From Pseudomonas crudilactis (lineage in GTDB: Bacteria > Pseudomonadota > Gammaproteobacteria > Pseudomonadales > Pseudomonadaceae): a stretch of DNA of 64,000 nucleotides. Shown piece after piece: positions 53,945 through 63,396 of this stretch. The position numbers and the translations under genes were made by a program. The notes beneath the pieces are model-generated. The model made no database searches. It was not told the origin of the DNA and worked only from the letters and a program-made list of their open reading frames with translations. Numbering within the stretch: the first letter of the stretch is position 1; the number at the start of each line of letters is the position of its first letter. Location of the stretch: assembly GCF_013433315.1 (NCBI RefSeq), contig NZ_WXVV01000002.1, positions 124,001 to 188,000 on the forward strand, read 5' to 3'.

Positions 53945-54448
53945 TCAGGCGTCCGGGGCTGCGGCGTTCAGGCCCAGCTCACCGAGTACGCGACCGCGGG
54001 ATTCGTCGTCGGCGAGCACGCCTTCGATCGCTTTACGGAACGCAGGTGCGTTACCCAGCGGGCCTTTGAGGGCCACCAGCGCATCGCGCAGTTCCATCAG
54101 TTTTTTCAGCTCAGGCACTTGCTCGACCAGGCTGGCCGGGTTGAAGTCCTTCATCGAATTGACGCGCAGTTGCACAGCCAGCTCGTCGGCCTCGCCATCT
54201 TCCTGCAGACGGTTCGGCACGCTCAGCGTCAGACCCAGTTCTTGCTTGGCCAACACTTCGTCGAAGGTCATCTTGTCGATGCTGATCGGCTTGCGATCTT
54301 CGATTTTGCGATCGTCCTTGCGGTGGGTGTAGTCACCGATTGCCAGCAGCTTCAGCGGCAGTTCAATCTCTTCCTGAGCACCGCCGGTGGCGGGTTTGAA
54401 GGTGACGTTGATGCGTTCCTTGGGGGCTACCGAGCCTTCTTTGGCCAT
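53945..54448 (-). CDS. tssB: T6SS sheath protein TssB (small subunit)
   Basis: This 167-residue small sheath subunit starts at ATG 54448 (AAGGAG upstream) with AKEGSVAPKERINVTFKPAT and has the family core LPLKLLAIGDYT and SMKDFNPASLVEQVPEL. It interlocks with TssC. The open frame extends upstream, but the extra codons are Arg/Pro-rich and unlike the family. Confidence 0.96.
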   Translation of the reverse strand: MAKEGSVAPKERINVTFKPATGGAQEEIELPLKLLAIGDYTHRKDDRKIEDRKPISIDKMTFDEVLAKQELGLTLSVPNRLQEDGEADELAVQLRVNSMKDFNPASLVEQVPELKKLMELRDALVALKGPLGNAPAFRKAIEGVLADDESRGRVLGELGLNAAAPDA

Positions 54449-54480
54449 GGCTTTTCTCCTTGCGGTTGTGGCCCTGGGGC

Positions 54481-56043
54481 CTATTCGAGTACCACTTCGA
54501 GGTCGAGGTGGCACAGCCTGCGATAAATCTCTTCCTTGCGTTCACGTACGGCATGGTTCTGCGGCAACAACTCGCAGCAGCTATGCAGTAAATGCAGCAC
54601 TTCCAATGCAAGATCGGGCTCCCAGGCGTGCAGGCCTGAGTCCTGTAATGTCTGATCGAGGGTTTCCAGCTGGTTCTTGGCCAGTTCGTATTTCTTGGCC
54701 ATGAAGCACAGGCGCGCGAGGGCGAACTGCCAGAAGAAACGTTCGCGTCCGCCGTGGGCCGACTGCAAACCTTGCTTGAGCGTCTGCACGGCCGGCTTCA
54801 GGCCTTCCTTGCGCAGCAGCGGCAGGACTTCTTCGAGGGCCTTTTCCCAGGCCGGCTGGGTTTCGACGTTTTCGCTTTCGACCTTGCGCGGCGCACTGGC
54901 GCTTTGCAGGTGCGGCATGACGTTGGCGGCGATCCACGCCCGGGTGGACGGATCGGCAAACGGCGCGCCGTCATGGAAGCGCAACTCGACAATGCCGGGC
55001 AGCCGTTGAACCAAAAGCGCGAAGTGGATTTCCACTTCGCGCATTGCCAACTCGGCGTTGAGGTTCTGGAGACATTCCCAGACCATCCTCTGGCCATCGA
55101 ACCAGAACGGCGCCTTCGCCAGGCTTGCCTCCAGCTCCACCAGCAGGTCAGCGTATTTACCCTGATCGAAACGGTCCTGATAGAGCTTGAGCTTTTCCAG
55201 CGGCAAACCGCGCAGCACGGTGATCTGCTCGGCGTTGCGCTCGGGCACCGCGTCGATGGTCATCCACAACAACGTGCGGTTCAGGCGCAGGGCACGCAGG
55301 TCGGTGGCTTTCTGCTTGAGCCACCAGGCGCACAACGGGCGGGCACTTTCCTGCTGGGCGCGCAGAGCTTTGTGCGCGTCTCGTTCGTTATCGATCGGAG
55401 CGCCGGGTGTGAGCAACTGGCTGGCAGCCTGCTTGACCTGCGCCACCGCCGCACCGACCACACCGGGAGCCGGCTGGTTGTCAGCGGCGCGCTGGATCAT
55501 GGTTTTCAGGCGACGGGAGATCGGCAGCAGCAGCGGCGAGTCATCGCCCAGGTGCTCAGCACACGCCGCTTCGAGACCGGACAGGTGCTCGGAGAGCTGC
55601 CGGAACATCGGCAACTGCTCTTTGATCGCAATGTTTTCGGTGATGACCTGCTCGAGACGCGGCACCAGCCAGCCGATCGCGGCGGCACGGGTGCGGGGTT
55701 TGAGCGGGTGAACGTCGGCCCAGTTGTTTTCCGACAAATGGTGCAGCAAGCCGAGACCGGCAAGGAGGCCGGGGAAGGATTCGCGCTGGTACAGCGACCA
55801 GGTCAGCCAGGCGCCGACACGCAAATCCTTGGATTGGGTACGCAGCAGATTTTCGCTGTTTTCGCGGATTTTCAGCCAGTCGATCTGCCCGCTTTCGTGC
55901 ATCGACGACGCTTTGGCCAGCTCGCTTTCCAGCGCCTCGAATTCGCTCGAAAAACGAACGTCTTCGCCCGCGAAATTCTCTTTGGAAACAGAGACTTTAG
56001 CGAGTTCGAGGTAATGGGCGGAAAGTTTGCTTGAGTAGGACAT
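54481..56043 (-). CDS. tssA: T6SS protein TssA
   Basis: TssA primes tail assembly and may cap the growing sheath. The 520-residue protein has the N-terminal ImpA-like domain (NSENLLRTQSKDLRVGAWLTW, then GLAGLGLLHHL-type motif LLAGLGLLHHLSENNW and DVHPLKPRTRAAAIGW) and a long helical C-terminal VasJ-type domain ending with helix-rich repeats. It is the first gene of the leftward T6SS operon. Confidence 0.94.
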   Translation of the reverse strand: MSYSSKLSAHYLELAKVSVSKENFAGEDVRFSSEFEALESELAKASSMHESGQIDWLKIRENSENLLRTQSKDLRVGAWLTWSLYQRESFPGLLAGLGLLHHLSENNWADVHPLKPRTRAAAIGWLVPRLEQVITENIAIKEQLPMFRQLSEHLSGLEAACAEHLGDDSPLLLPISRRLKTMIQRAADNQPAPGVVGAAVAQVKQAASQLLTPGAPIDNERDAHKALRAQQESARPLCAWWLKQKATDLRALRLNRTLLWMTIDAVPERNAEQITVLRGLPLEKLKLYQDRFDQGKYADLLVELEASLAKAPFWFDGQRMVWECLQNLNAELAMREVEIHFALLVQRLPGIVELRFHDGAPFADPSTRAWIAANVMPHLQSASAPRKVESENVETQPAWEKALEEVLPLLRKEGLKPAVQTLKQGLQSAHGGRERFFWQFALARLCFMAKKYELAKNQLETLDQTLQDSGLHAWEPDLALEVLHLLHSCCELLPQNHAVRERKEEIYRRLCHLDLEVVLE

Positions 56044-56757
56044 CCATGGCCTTTATTAAGGATTACAGTCAGGCGCCTGTTGGAGTAACCGTGGCGCGGG
56101 ACAGTATCGAAGAGCGGTGGTGCGACTCATCCAATTGAGATGTGCTCTTTCAAGTGGGCGCATCGTAATCACTATGATGGCCACTAGCAAGCATCTGATT
56201 AAACAACAAGACGAAGTGTTCATTGGGGTGTGTAGGAGATCGCCCTATATGTCGCAAGGGAATCCCTGATAGTCATTTATATTCGCCACATTTCTCTCTC
56301 CCCAGCCAAAGCCCTGAGCCAGAGCGCTTCCGGGCGGCGAGACGACATCTTGCCGGACGCTCGTCCCATTACAGGGTGGCAAGCATGACAACTCTTGAAA
56401 AAAATAGAAGTAGGACACTTCCGAAAATGCATCAGCCTCTTTGAATAATTCAGCGAGGACAATGACGAACAGAAAAAGTGCCATCAATTTGATGGCAAAG
56501 TACTTTTGTGAAACTTTCACAGCCCGTAAACACTGCACATTCGTGCTAACTCAATAAATACCGAAGTAGTCTCCTACAGCCCTTTCCTTCAATTCATACA
56601 ACATTTTACAACCCAGAAGTCTCTGACAGATGACAGAGACACTTCTTACATCAATTTATTTCCCCCGCAGCTAGCGTGCCTTGGCAAATTTTTTATGCGT
56701 GGCGATCAGGGAGGATCGGACACCGCGCAATGACTCACTTTGCTTAAGGACAAGCCT
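56044..56757. other. Divergent regulatory gap between tssA and the second vgrG
   Basis: This 714-base gap separates the leftward T6SS operon from the rightward vgrG operon and should hold promoters for both. Its right part is AT-rich. It contains one possible small gene (56245-56538, minus). I looked for a sigma54 site of the form TGGC-N8-TGC and found no convincing match. Confidence 0.5.
56245..56538 (-). CDS. Possible small membrane protein
   Basis: A 97-codon leftward frame from a GTG encodes one strongly hydrophobic helix (IKLMALFLFVIVLAELF, about residues 16-33) followed by a Cys-containing tail (ELSCLPPCNG). A frame this long is unusual in such AT-rich DNA, which supports it. There is no good Shine-Dalgarno; an internal GTG at 56520 is another possible start. 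No family recognised. Confidence 0.35.
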   Translation of the reverse strand: MQCLRAVKVSQKYFAIKLMALFLFVIVLAELFKEADAFSEVSYFYFFQELSCLPPCNGTSVRQDVVSPPGSALAQGFGWGERNVANINDYQGFPCDI

Positions 56758-58782
56758 ATGTTCGGTACGGGCAATTGCGCACTGTTTACCCTGAAAATTC
56801 CTGCTTTTCGTCACGACTTCAAGGTGCTTTCGTTTAACGGCGCTGAAGCCATCAGTCAGCTGTATGCCATCCGTGTCGCACTGGTGAGCGAGCGGACTGA
56901 TGTCGATCTCGAAGCGTTGCTAAGCCGACCTGCATTCCTGCAATTCGGCGCCAATCAGGAAGGCATTCACGGGCGCATCGAAAACGTAATGCTGGCGGAG
57001 TCCGGCAAACGCCTGACTCGCTATGAGCTCACACTGGTGCCCGCGCTGCACTATCTGCGATTCAGTCGCGACCAACGGATTTTTCAGAACCTGACGGTGC
57101 CACAAATTGTTGCGCAGGTTCTGCAACGGCAGGGCATTCAGCCCGATGACTTCACCTTCAATGTCACCACCAGTCCGGTGCGTGAGTACTGTACGCAATA
57201 CGGCGAGGACGACTTCCGTTTTATCCAGCGCCTGTGCGCCGAGGACGGCATCGCGTGGCATCACCAGCACTCGGTCGACAGGCATTTGCTGGTGTTCAGC
57301 GACAGTCAGGTGTTTTTCCCAAAATTGGGAGCGACCGCTTTTCAGCCTGACAGCGGCATGGTTGCAGAACATCCGGTGGTCAATCACCTCACCATGGGCT
57401 TCAACACTCGCACCAGCACGGTCACCCGCCGCGACTATGACCTGAAACGCCCGAGCCTGTTGCTGGAGAGTCGCTTCACCGCCGAATTCACGCCCGAACT
57501 TGAAGACTACCGTTATCCGCTGCTCATGACGTCCGAGAAACACGGCAAACAGCAGGCGCGCCAAGCACTGGAGCGGCACCGCAGCGACTATCAATGGATT
57601 GAGGGCAAGAGCAATCAAGCGATATTGCGCAGCGGTCACCTTTTCGACCTGACCGAACATCCGCGACCGGACTGCAACGAGATGTGGTTGCTGCTGAACA
57701 TCACTCATGAAGGCAAGCAGCCCCAAGTGCTGGAAGAGGCTTTCAGCAGCGATGACAAAACGGCTGATGGTTTCACTCAAGGTTATCGCAACACCTTCAA
57801 GGCAATCCCGGCCGACGTGCTCTATCGCCCGCCGCTGCCAGCGCCAAGACCTGTGCTGGTTTGCCAGACCGCGCGAGTCACCGGGCCTCCCGGAAGAGAG
57901 ACGTTCTGCGACGAATACGGCAGGGTTCGCGTCGAGTTTCCATGGGACCGGGCAGAACTCAATAGCGAGAAAAGCAGTTGCTGGATACGCGTTGCCTCCA
58001 GCTGGGCCGGGGAAGGTTTCGGGGCGATGACCATTCCGCGCATCGGCATGGAAGTGGTCGTGACCTTTCAGGAGGGAGATCCCGACCAACCACTGATCAC
58101 CGGTTGCGTACCCAACAAGGTCAAATCCCCCGCCCACCCACTGCCGGCCAACGAGACCCGAACGGTGTTGCGCAGCCAGAGCTCTCCGCGCAATGGCGGA
58201 TACAACGAACTGTCGATCGAAGACCGTGCTGGCCAGGAGAAAATCTACCTGCGGGCTCAGCGCGATCTGGAACAACTGATCCTTAACGACAGCTACAGCC
58301 TGATTACCCGCGACCGCTTCGAGCAAATTGGCAATGACAGTACCAGCCTGATCGAGGGCAAGACGTCGCACACCCACCAAGGTGTGCGCAGCACGCAGGT
58401 CAACGCCGATGACCTGCTCACGGTTAGCGGCATCAGCAGTCAGTCGGTGGGAGCGCTGGTAATTCAGGCCGGTCAGCAGGCGCATGTCACCGCAAGCAAC
58501 GTGGTGATCGACGCTGGCATGAGCCTGACGCTGTCGGCGGGCGGACACCACATCGTCATCAACGCCGGCGGGATTTTCAGCAGCGTGCCCATCGTCGAGG
58601 GCGGTGCGCCGTTGGCGGGCATCGAGCCACTGCAGCCGCTGCAGGCAGTGGGCGGCATCGCCCCTCCTGTCAGTACCACACCGCTGTCGATCGTCAACAG
58701 TGCTCGCCAGCAAGCGGCGGATTATTGCCCGCTGTGCGAAGCCTGTGCGGCTGGGCAGTGCGGCTTGGGAGAAGTCGCATGA
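56758..58782 (+). CDS. vgrG: VgrG spike protein with a Cys-rich tail
   Basis: This 674-residue VgrG starts at ATG 56758 with AAGGA seven bases upstream. It has the gp27-like part (LKIPAFRHDFKVLSFNGAE), the OB/gp5 region (DEYGRVRVEFPWDRAE), PRIGMEVVVTFQEGDPDQPL and the needle. The C-terminus ends YCPLCEACAAGQCGLGEVA, a tight four-cysteine cluster absent from the VgrG at 31890-33938. The stop overlaps the DUF4123 start by four bases. Its cargo is presumably the lipase encoded downstream. Confidence 0.93.
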   Translation: MFGTGNCALFTLKIPAFRHDFKVLSFNGAEAISQLYAIRVALVSERTDVDLEALLSRPAFLQFGANQEGIHGRIENVMLAESGKRLTRYELTLVPALHYLRFSRDQRIFQNLTVPQIVAQVLQRQGIQPDDFTFNVTTSPVREYCTQYGEDDFRFIQRLCAEDGIAWHHQHSVDRHLLVFSDSQVFFPKLGATAFQPDSGMVAEHPVVNHLTMGFNTRTSTVTRRDYDLKRPSLLLESRFTAEFTPELEDYRYPLLMTSEKHGKQQARQALERHRSDYQWIEGKSNQAILRSGHLFDLTEHPRPDCNEMWLLLNITHEGKQPQVLEEAFSSDDKTADGFTQGYRNTFKAIPADVLYRPPLPAPRPVLVCQTARVTGPPGRETFCDEYGRVRVEFPWDRAELNSEKSSCWIRVASSWAGEGFGAMTIPRIGMEVVVTFQEGDPDQPLITGCVPNKVKSPAHPLPANETRTVLRSQSSPRNGGYNELSIEDRAGQEKIYLRAQRDLEQLILNDSYSLITRDRFEQIGNDSTSLIEGKTSHTHQGVRSTQVNADDLLTVSGISSQSVGALVIQAGQQAHVTASNVVIDAGMSLTLSAGGHHIVINAGGIFSSVPIVEGGAPLAGIEPLQPLQAVGGIAPPVSTTPLSIVNSARQQAADYCPLCEACAAGQCGLGEVA

Positions 58783-59627
58783 ACCGGGTCGAACAATGGC
58801 TGCACGAACAGTCCCGGGCCGGACGTGATCTGTTTCTGATGCTCGATACCGACGGTCAGAGCGAAGCACGCACGGCGCTGGCCGCCGACCTCGGCACTGA
58901 GCGATTTCGTCATTTGTACGCGGGCACGGCGGCTGAGTCATTGGCGCAAACCGGCCCGCTGCTTTTGCAGATCGACACGGCGCGCCACCCCGTCATCCTG
59001 TCATTGCTCGACACACCCGATCGCCATTGGGGTTGGCTGGCCAGCGCCGAGCATGTCGCTCTGGATGATCTGGCAAGCCATTGGCGCGAGCGCGTGGTGA
59101 CCGGTGAACGCCCCAACCTGGCGGTGTATCGCGTGCATGACAACCGCGTGCTCGGACGCGCGCTGGCGCATCTGCAACCCGAGCAATACGCAGCGTTGCT
59201 CGGGCCGGTCAGCAGCATCTGTTACTGGCATGCCGGGCAATGGAACGTCGCCGACAACCCGGCCCCCGGCGAACACCCGCTGCCCATCGACCCGCCATGG
59301 CTGCAGACGCCCATACCGGAGCTGATTTACGCAAACGTGCTGTTCGACAACGCCCGACGCTATCTGGTGGGTGAGCACACTGAAGCGATGGCCCAGCTAG
59401 CGGAGCAACTCGACATCGATGACTGGCTGTGGGGAGAGATTCAGCTGACGCACCTGTGGGGCTGGCAGCAACCGGAGCAAGTGCACTTTTTGCTGACCCA
59501 AAGTCTTCAGCTACCGGGGTATGTGCCGCCCAAGTCATGGTTGCCCAAACCCGGAGAAGACTCGGCGGTGCACTTTGAGCGGGTGTATCAGCAGGTACTG
59601 TATTGGCAGGAGAGCGGCCCCCTATGA
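58779..59627 (+). CDS. DUF4123 effector-loading adaptor (Tap/TEC type)
   Basis: DUF4123 proteins act as chaperones that load effectors on their VgrG. The 282-residue protein has the DUF4123 region (about 15-140: DLFLMLDTDGQ, then SHWRERVVTGERPNLAVYRVHD with RALAHLQPEQ) and a C-terminal helical region with the LWGEIQLTHLWGW segment. It overlaps vgrG upstream and the lipoprotein gene downstream by four bases each. The order vgrG-DUF4123-effector is the same as at the V. cholerae TseL locus. Confidence 0.9.
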   Translation: MNRVEQWLHEQSRAGRDLFLMLDTDGQSEARTALAADLGTERFRHLYAGTAAESLAQTGPLLLQIDTARHPVILSLLDTPDRHWGWLASAEHVALDDLASHWRERVVTGERPNLAVYRVHDNRVLGRALAHLQPEQYAALLGPVSSICYWHAGQWNVADNPAPGEHPLPIDPPWLQTPIPELIYANVLFDNARRYLVGEHTEAMAQLAEQLDIDDWLWGEIQLTHLWGWQQPEQVHFLLTQSLQLPGYVPPKSWLPKPGEDSAVHFERVYQQVLYWQESGPL

Positions 59628-60415
59628 GACGTGCATTTCAATATCTGGCACTTGGCAGTTGCACTGCATTGACCCTGGGTTGCTCTACGGTTGGTACGCC
59701 GAACACGTTTACCTTTGTCCCCGACTTTCCACCCAACTTCAAGTACGACCTGACGGCCACCTATGTTCCCGCGAAGGGACAAACGTGTTCCGTACCGGGT
59801 GGAAGAGACACTCAACTTGGGTTCAACAAAACCAACATGAAATACGAAGGCACCTCCGTAGTCCCGCTTTACAGAACCGTAAGCGACTGCCCGCTGGCGC
59901 TGAACCATGTGGAGATCAAGGTCATCGGTGTTTTTGGCCCCGGACGAAGTAACAGCAGCTATGACTACGCCTCATTTGCCGTACGCCCTGAGTTGCTGGA
60001 GCGACAAATGGGTACTTTCAGAGATGACGAGACAGCTGAGTTCTTCGGTGAGTGTATGTGGTCCTTCCGAACGGTGGGGCCGAAGCGTTACCTGATCAAA
60101 CTGCTGACGTGCAAAAAAATGGATGCGCAGGGCAATGTCGGGCGAAGCCGTCCTTCAACGGCGTACACGCTGACTCAGCTTTCTGGAAAAAAGGTAATTC
60201 TGAAGATCCAATTGTCTGAGCGGGAAAAGCCCGCTTTTGGTGACACCTGGGTAAAAGTGCCAGGCGGATGGAAGCGCTGCATGGGGAAAGCCTTTGAGGA
60301 TCAGGATGCGTTCTGTTTCGGCAATTACAAAGACTTCAGCACCTTCAGGATGGTAGACGAGCGGATCTGCACGATTTACCCGGATTGCACTGAAAACAAG
60401 GACGAGACCCAATGA
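59624..60415 (+). CDS. Lipoprotein, candidate lipase immunity protein
   Basis: This 263-residue protein starts at ATG 59624 (overlapping the previous stop, ATGA) with a lipoprotein signal, lipobox LTLGC (C20). The mature part opens with strands around VPDFPPNF and YVPAKGQTCSVP and has about ten cysteines. It shares several short patterns with the lipoprotein at 62776-63396 and has an extra C-terminal 50 residues. It is coupled by ATGA to the lipase gene. A periplasm-facing immunity role is inferred. Confidence 0.7.
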   Translation: MRRAFQYLALGSCTALTLGCSTVGTPNTFTFVPDFPPNFKYDLTATYVPAKGQTCSVPGGRDTQLGFNKTNMKYEGTSVVPLYRTVSDCPLALNHVEIKVIGVFGPGRSNSSYDYASFAVRPELLERQMGTFRDDETAEFFGECMWSFRTVGPKRYLIKLLTCKKMDAQGNVGRSRPSTAYTLTQLSGKKVILKIQLSEREKPAFGDTWVKVPGGWKRCMGKAFEDQDAFCFGNYKDFSTFRMVDERICTIYPDCTENKDETQ

Positions 60416-62748
60416 GCATAGATCCGATAGATCCCAGCATAGTTGCCTTTATGCAAGGCAACATCCACGCCTGCCCAAAACGCGGTCACGCCACGAGTTT
60501 TCAATTGGTGGACGAGTTCGGTGATGGCAAACCCTACGCTGGTCTGACCTACGAAGCCGTCGATTACGAGGACACGGTTTATACCGGCAAACTGGACTCC
60601 ACGGGCTCTGGAAAAGTTCTTGATCATTACTGCGGTCCCGTGACCTTGAAGCTCAGTCAGTTTTATCAGGGGAAAGAGGAATTATATGCGCGACTGAAGG
60701 AACGACCGCACTACCCCCTCCCCATCACCGAACTCCAGGTGCGCGCCGAAAAAACCCGGTTCTTCAACAAATCAGGTGTACGCACCCAAGCCAATCCTGC
60801 AAAAGACCTTGCCGCAAACGCTGCCTATTACCAGGTTGAAGTGAGCGAACTGGTCAAGCATGTAGCGCACTTGCCGCCCATGGCAAAGCGAAGTGATCCG
60901 CCGAATATGGTGGTTCACAAACTCATGCGATCCGCACCGAAAACCAGAGCTTTCGCGCAGGTTGATACAAGCGCCCCGGATAGTGGCGCGAGCGCGATCT
61001 TCACTCAGGGAGAACTGGCCACGGTCGAGTTGGGCTTTTCCCCGCCGCCGCCCAAACCCCAAGGCATTGCTTTGCTGCCTAACAAACATCATGTGCTGGA
61101 GGTGCGCCCCATGAGGGCGTTGCGCCCGATGCTGTCGACGAGCAATGAGTTCTGCGCACTCAACCTCTATCAACTGTCGCTGATGGCGACACTGAGTTAC
61201 ACCGACTTCGGACAGGAGCCAAACACACAACCGGTCGAGACCGACAGTGTGAGCTTCCCCTTGCAGCCCAGCAGCGGCAACTGGTTTGGCCATGCCCTCC
61301 CGCAGTTTGATGAGCTGTGGAAAGTCGATGCCACCCAGCGCAAAAAGTATTACCCGCTGTACGAGGAAGTACCCTACTCGAAACGCCTGGAAGTGGTGCC
61401 GTTCGACCCGCACCTCTATCCCGAGGTCAACGACTCGGCATTGGGTGATGAGCAGGAACACCCGGCCAAGCTGCACTTTTTTGATGATCGCCAGCAGGTC
61501 CAAAGCACGGACACACAAGCATTCATCTGCCACCACGACGAGCTGATCCTCATCAGCGTTCGCGGCACCAGTGAAATATGGCCCGACGGCCTGCGTGATG
61601 GTGATGCCTATCAGATTCCCTTCGAAGAAGGCGAAGGCAAGGTGCACCGCGGATTCTACGGTGGTGCTTTAGCGGCTTATCCGTTCATCGTGACTTATCT
61701 GGAAAAGTTCTACAGCGGACAAAAGCTGCTGATCACCGGGCACAGTCTGGGCGGGGCAATCGCACTGATCTTGTCCGAAATGCTACGGCGCGATCCACAG
61801 TTCCTACCGCAGATCGTCCTCTACACCTACGGCGCCCCTCGCGCCGGCGACACCGCTTTCATCGATAGCGCCCAACCGCTGATCCACCACCGCATCGTCA
61901 ATCAGAACGACCCGGTTCCGAGCGTACCCGCCACATGGATGAACACTTTCGCCAATCCAAAGCCAATGTATATCGCCAACGGCGCAGTGCTGGTTATTAC
62001 TCCGGCCGCCGGTTTTGCCTTGCTTGTCTGGGGAATGACCAACTTCTTCGGTGACGATTATGGCCATCACGGCGCGCTGCGCCATTTCATGCCAGTGGTG
62101 TTTGGCAAGGAACACCAATCCTCCATTCTCTGGCAGCCGGGCTGCAGCATCATCAACGATCACGGCTGTGCCGAAGCCTTGCGAAATATCAATGGCCTGC
62201 CCAAGCGCGGCTCTTTTCTAAAGCAGCTCTTCGCGGCAGGCGATCACTCGATGGTCGGCAGCTACATCCCCGGCTGCTGGGCAAGCCTGCGCCGCTGGCA
62301 AGAGGCGCAGCAGCTCAAACGCTCGTTGGTCACGCCACGGGAGTTCGAATGGGTCAGCGGCGCATTGGAAAATATCAGAAAGCAACTGCGTGCCGTTGAG
62401 CGCGAGATCCAGGCTCACCCCAGCGCCTATGTCCGCCACGAGGAAAGAAACCACAAGGTCACGGTTCTCAACAATGAAATAGACAAAATCAAAATGACCC
62501 ATGACCGCCTGGTCGCCCTGCGCAGCCAGCGAGTCACCGAAGCCGACGTTTACGGCAGCTACGCCGACCAGCCCGAGTGGGTGCAGGAAAACCTGCTGCG
62601 CTGGAACGCTCACCCGGAAAACCTCGTTCAGGAACAACTGGCAGTGATTCCGCCAGCCGCCGAGGACCACGATGCCACTATCGCCGCAATGACCGGTGGG
62701 CATGCCGTTGGCGCGCCGTTTCAGCTGGATATTGATTCGTTCGTATGA
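60412..62748 (+). CDS. Class 3 lipase, probable T6SS phospholipase effector
   Basis: This 778-residue protein has an N-terminal beta domain (about 28-85: LVDEFGDGKPYAGLTYE, then GKLDSTGSGKV) that resembles a transthyretin-like module, and a lipase class 3 core: oxyanion region ISVRGTSEIWPD, nucleophile elbow GHSLGGA (S445), D501 in NQNDPVPSVP and H553/H554 in YGHHGAL. A hydrophobic helix lies at about 526-546, and a helical tail with coiled-coil character at about 640-720. There is no signal peptide. Placement after vgrG and DUF4123 fits Tle2/TseL-type effectors that attack membranes of target cells. Confidence 0.85.
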   Translation: MSIDPIDPSIVAFMQGNIHACPKRGHATSFQLVDEFGDGKPYAGLTYEAVDYEDTVYTGKLDSTGSGKVLDHYCGPVTLKLSQFYQGKEELYARLKERPHYPLPITELQVRAEKTRFFNKSGVRTQANPAKDLAANAAYYQVEVSELVKHVAHLPPMAKRSDPPNMVVHKLMRSAPKTRAFAQVDTSAPDSGASAIFTQGELATVELGFSPPPPKPQGIALLPNKHHVLEVRPMRALRPMLSTSNEFCALNLYQLSLMATLSYTDFGQEPNTQPVETDSVSFPLQPSSGNWFGHALPQFDELWKVDATQRKKYYPLYEEVPYSKRLEVVPFDPHLYPEVNDSALGDEQEHPAKLHFFDDRQQVQSTDTQAFICHHDELILISVRGTSEIWPDGLRDGDAYQIPFEEGEGKVHRGFYGGALAAYPFIVTYLEKFYSGQKLLITGHSLGGAIALILSEMLRRDPQFLPQIVLYTYGAPRAGDTAFIDSAQPLIHHRIVNQNDPVPSVPATWMNTFANPKPMYIANGAVLVITPAAGFALLVWGMTNFFGDDYGHHGALRHFMPVVFGKEHQSSILWQPGCSIINDHGCAEALRNINGLPKRGSFLKQLFAAGDHSMVGSYIPGCWASLRRWQEAQQLKRSLVTPREFEWVSGALENIRKQLRAVEREIQAHPSAYVRHEERNHKVTVLNNEIDKIKMTHDRLVALRSQRVTEADVYGSYADQPEWVQENLLRWNAHPENLVQEQLAVIPPAAEDHDATIAAMTGGHAVGAPFQLDIDSFV

Positions 62749-62775
62749 CTCAGTTTAGTCAACAAGGAAGCACTG

Positions 62776-63396
62776 ATGCTCTCGCTAACTTCTAATCTGC
62801 ACTTCGCCACTGCATCTCATCTGGTTCGTGCCTTGTTACTCACCAGCTTCATAATATTAACAACTGCATGCAGTTCGTTTTCCAAATCTGCAGTACTGAA
62901 AATTGATGTCCCTGCAAATTTTAGCGTTAACGCCGAGGCGTACTACCAACCAATTTCCCCGCATTACTGTTATGCACCCGACTACTACACACGCTACCCC
63001 AACCTTGGAGTCAAGAAATTTAGCCAATCCTCACAGTCCACTGCACAGGTCTCCAAATTCGACGTGAAACTACTCCCAAGCATTGGAGGCTGTCTCTCGC
63101 TGCTGAGCGGAATTAAGTTCTGGATCATGGATATGACCGAGGATCCAGAAAAGCTTGGCCTGAGCTCAGTATGGATACACCTTGATGACTTGGCCGATGA
63201 AGAAATGGAAAAGGTTGGAGCAGACGAAAGCTTGCTGTCAGTCGACTGTAAGTACGCAGACTCTCGATTAAGCAAAGTCTTTAAACAGGAACTTGAATGC
63301 AAAGGTCTGGCTACAAACGACGAAGTTTTGGGCACGCTAGGACTCGAACAACTCATGGATAAGACGTTGCGTTTAAGAGTTCGCATGACCGAATAG
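62776..63396 (+). CDS. Lipoprotein, second candidate lipase immunity protein
   Basis: This 206-residue protein has a long lipoprotein signal with lipobox LTTAC (C32) and AAGGA before the ATG. It resembles the 59624-60415 lipoprotein: a VPANFSVNAEAYYQP opening, a Cys/Pro pair, a GGCLSLL strand, and an ending EQLMDKTLRLRVRMTE that parallels TQLSGKKVILKIQLSE. The DNA is A/T-rich compared with the lipase gene. It is the last gene of the vgrG operon; an immunity role is inferred. Confidence 0.7.
   Translation: MLSLTSNLHFATASHLVRALLLTSFIILTTACSSFSKSAVLKIDVPANFSVNAEAYYQPISPHYCYAPDYYTRYPNLGVKKFSQSSQSTAQVSKFDVKLLPSIGGCLSLLSGIKFWIMDMTEDPEKLGLSSVWIHLDDLADEEMEKVGADESLLSVDCKYADSRLSKVFKQELECKGLATNDEVLGTLGLEQLMDKTLRLRVRMTE

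Noticed and set aside
52387..54069. 560-codon plus-strand frame opposite tssC/tssE
   Set aside because: Shadow of the sheath and baseplate genes.
56044..56757. Sigma54 promoter for tssA or vgrG
   Set aside because: The activator gene suggests one, but TTGGCA near 56691 has wrong spacing to the next GC and no other site matched on either strand.
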